From contig JACRBT010000011.1 in NCBI GenBank assembly GCA_016234445.1, forward strand, positions 55,531 to 119,530: 64,000 bases of DNA, given 5' to 3'. Origin of the DNA: Chloroflexota bacterium. Its GTDB lineage: Bacteria; Chloroflexota; Dehalococcoidia; Tepidiformales; Tepidiformaceae. Position 1 is the stretch's first letter. Each line of letters opens with the position of its first letter. Of this stretch, positions 62,931 to 64,000 are shown in pieces. Both the position numbers and the translations under genes were made by a program. Under the pieces are notes generated by a model, which saw only the letters and a list, made by a program, of their open reading frames with translations, was not told the DNA's origin and did not search any database.

Positions 62931-63215
62931 ATGCTGCTCTTGATGCTCGAACGGGTGCCGCGGGGGATGCGCGGCGAACTCTCGCGGTGGATGCTTGAGC
63001 CGCGCGCCAACGTCTTCCTGGGGGACGTTTCGGCGATGGTGCGTGAGAAGTTGTGGGAGCTGGCGTGCCAGGAGTCGAAGGGAGGTTCGGCGTTCATGGT
63101 CTACACGACGAACAACGAGCAAGGGTTCATGTGGCGGATCTGGGGTGCTCCGGCGTACATTCCGGAGGACTTTGAGGGGCTGATGCTAGTGCGGCGGGGG
63201 CCGCGGGAGGTGTGA
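62931..63215 (+). CDS. cas2: CRISPR integration protein Cas2e
   Basis: It is 94 residues, starting at the base after the cas1 stop. LLMLERVPRGMRGELSRWM, EPRANVFLGDVSAMVREKLW and VYTTNNEQGFMWRIWG are type I-E Cas2 features. It bridges two Cas1 dimers. The gene ends 22 bp before the first repeat, so any array promoter must lie within it. Confidence 0.95.
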   Translation: MLLLMLERVPRGMRGELSRWMLEPRANVFLGDVSAMVREKLWELACQESKGGSAFMVYTTNNEQGFMWRIWGAPAYIPEDFEGLMLVRRGPREV

Positions 63216-63237
63216 TTTCTGGAATGACGGTTGCAGT

Positions 63238-64000
63238 GTCGTCCCCACACGCGTGGGGGTGAACCGCTGGCATGGAGAAGGGGGGCAAGCGGCAGATCGT
63301 CGTCCCCACACGCGTGGGGGTGAACCGACTCCAGCACTCAATCGACCCGCCCCCTGGGAGTCGTCCCCACACGCGTGGGGGTGAACCGGTCGGGTCCACA
63401 CTCGGCCGCAAGCTTCTTCGGTCGTCCCCACACGCGTGGGGGTGAACCTAGGTGCCCTGCCCTTGGGGTCCATACCCCGTCGTCGTCCCCACACGCGTGG
63501 GGGTGAACCTCGCAGCAGGGTTGGCGTTCACTGATTGGCTCAGTCGTCCCCACACGCGTGGGGGTGAACCGGACCGGCGCTCAAGGAGTTCGATGGCGCG
63601 GCTGTCGTCCCCACACGCGTGGGGGTGAACCGATCGCGAGGTAGTCCTGGTCCTTGCCACGCTGGTCGTCCCCACACGCGTGGGGGTGAACCGGCGTGAA
63701 CCCCTGATCGAGTCCCGGCCGGTCCGTCGTCCCCACACGCGTGGGGGTGAACCGCAAACAGGGCGCTCTGAAGTCCGCCGCCACCAGTCGTCCCCACACG
63801 CGTGGGGGTGAACCGGTTCCTTTGGTGTCGCGGCATCCCACCCGGAGGTCGTCCCCACACGCGTGGGGGTGAACCGGGGTCCGATTGGACGATCTGTTCG
63901 TCCGTGGGGTCGTCCCCACACTCGTGGGGGTGAACCACGTGGGCCCGACGGTGAGAGCGAAGATCAAAGTCGTCCCCACACGAGTGGGGGTGAACCGAAC
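63238..64000 (+). CRISPR. type I-E CRISPR array, 13 repeats visible, continues past the window
   Basis: Thirteen 28-nt repeats start at 63238, 63299, 63360, 63421, 63482, 63543, 63604, 63665, 63726, 63787, 63848, 63909 and 63969, with 33-nt spacers (the last is 32). The repeat starts GTCGTCCCC and ends GGTGAACC, with a stem CCCCAC/GTGGGG around the loop ACGC. This orientation and the 3' end match I-E crRNA, so reading is rightward. Repeats 1-11 are identical; repeats 12 and 13 each have one change in the loop (ACTC; ACGA). The base after the repeat is G in 10 of 13 cases (T after repeats 4 and 5, A after 12), as expected for the PAM-derived 29th base. No two spacers are alike. Confidence 0.98.

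Noticed and set aside
63101..63979. Reverse-strand open frames with repeated HPHACGDD and GSPPRVWGR peptides
   Set aside because: They are translations of CRISPR repeats; the repetition comes from the array, not from a protein.

Overview
The window is GC-rich (roughly two thirds G+C) bacterial chromosome. The organism is probably a member of the Chloroflexota, possibly near Dehalococcoidia/Tepidiforma. The arguments are an S12 protein with the inserted segment I know from Chloroflexota, a LysM protein with a Cys-rich N-terminal module, menaquinone genes (menC-menE), and many genes whose start codon sits 6-8 bases after a TAnnnT -10 box with no Shine-Dalgarno (leaderless mRNAs). The assignment is inference, not a database result.

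Layout. 1-4.4 kb: end of menC, menE, a HIT hydrolase, an HD-domain (YqeK-like) hydrolase, then a reverse-strand LysM membrane protein. 4.4-10.6 kb: a str-type operon joined to secE-nusG (rpsL-rpsG-fusA-tuf-rpmG-secE-nusG) behind a clear promoter and a structured leader. 10.6-25.2 kb: a CAP-domain secreted protein, an ABC exporter, a two-component system, a methyltransferase, an MFS exporter, a CapA-like protein, an HxlR regulator facing a VOC protein, ClpS, a CoA ligase, lipA and a degenerate soluble histidine kinase. 25.2-48 kb: general metabolism (glycosylase, PAS kinase, SDRs, Nudix, biotinyl carrier, AGE epimerase, flavoprotein, thioesterase, enoyl-CoA hydratase, acyl-CoA dehydrogenase, FAD oxidase, ABC-F, VOC proteins). 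It contains a small cluster of toxin/antitoxin-like genes (32.6-35.5 kb) and a reverse-strand, terminator-ended, hairpin-rich interval at 30.66-31.03 kb that looks like an RNA gene. 48-52 kb: tRNA-Ser(CGA), an SGNH hydrolase, a pseudo-receiver protein, three tandem 192-bp repeats, a possible overlapping zinc-finger gene and a dCTP deaminase-family gene.

52-64 kb is accessory DNA. A selenocysteine tRNA (anticodon TCA) lies 82 bp from a tyrosine recombinase, with a tandem 12-mer between them. About 800 bp of less GC-rich noncoding DNA follows, then a complete type I-E CRISPR-Cas locus (cas3, cse1, cse2, cas7e, cas5e, cas6e, cas1e, cas2e) and an array of at least 13 repeats that runs off the right edge. 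The Cascade genes overlap or nearly touch, so they look like one operon. cas3 has its own promoter. The cas3 and cse1 upstream regions carry the same 17-bp palindrome (16/17 identical), each exactly 10 bp before a TAnnnT -10 box. That is the strongest sign in the window of a shared, undescribed regulatory input to the CRISPR system. The array begins only 22 bp after cas2, so its leader or promoter must lie inside cas2 or the array is read through from the operon.
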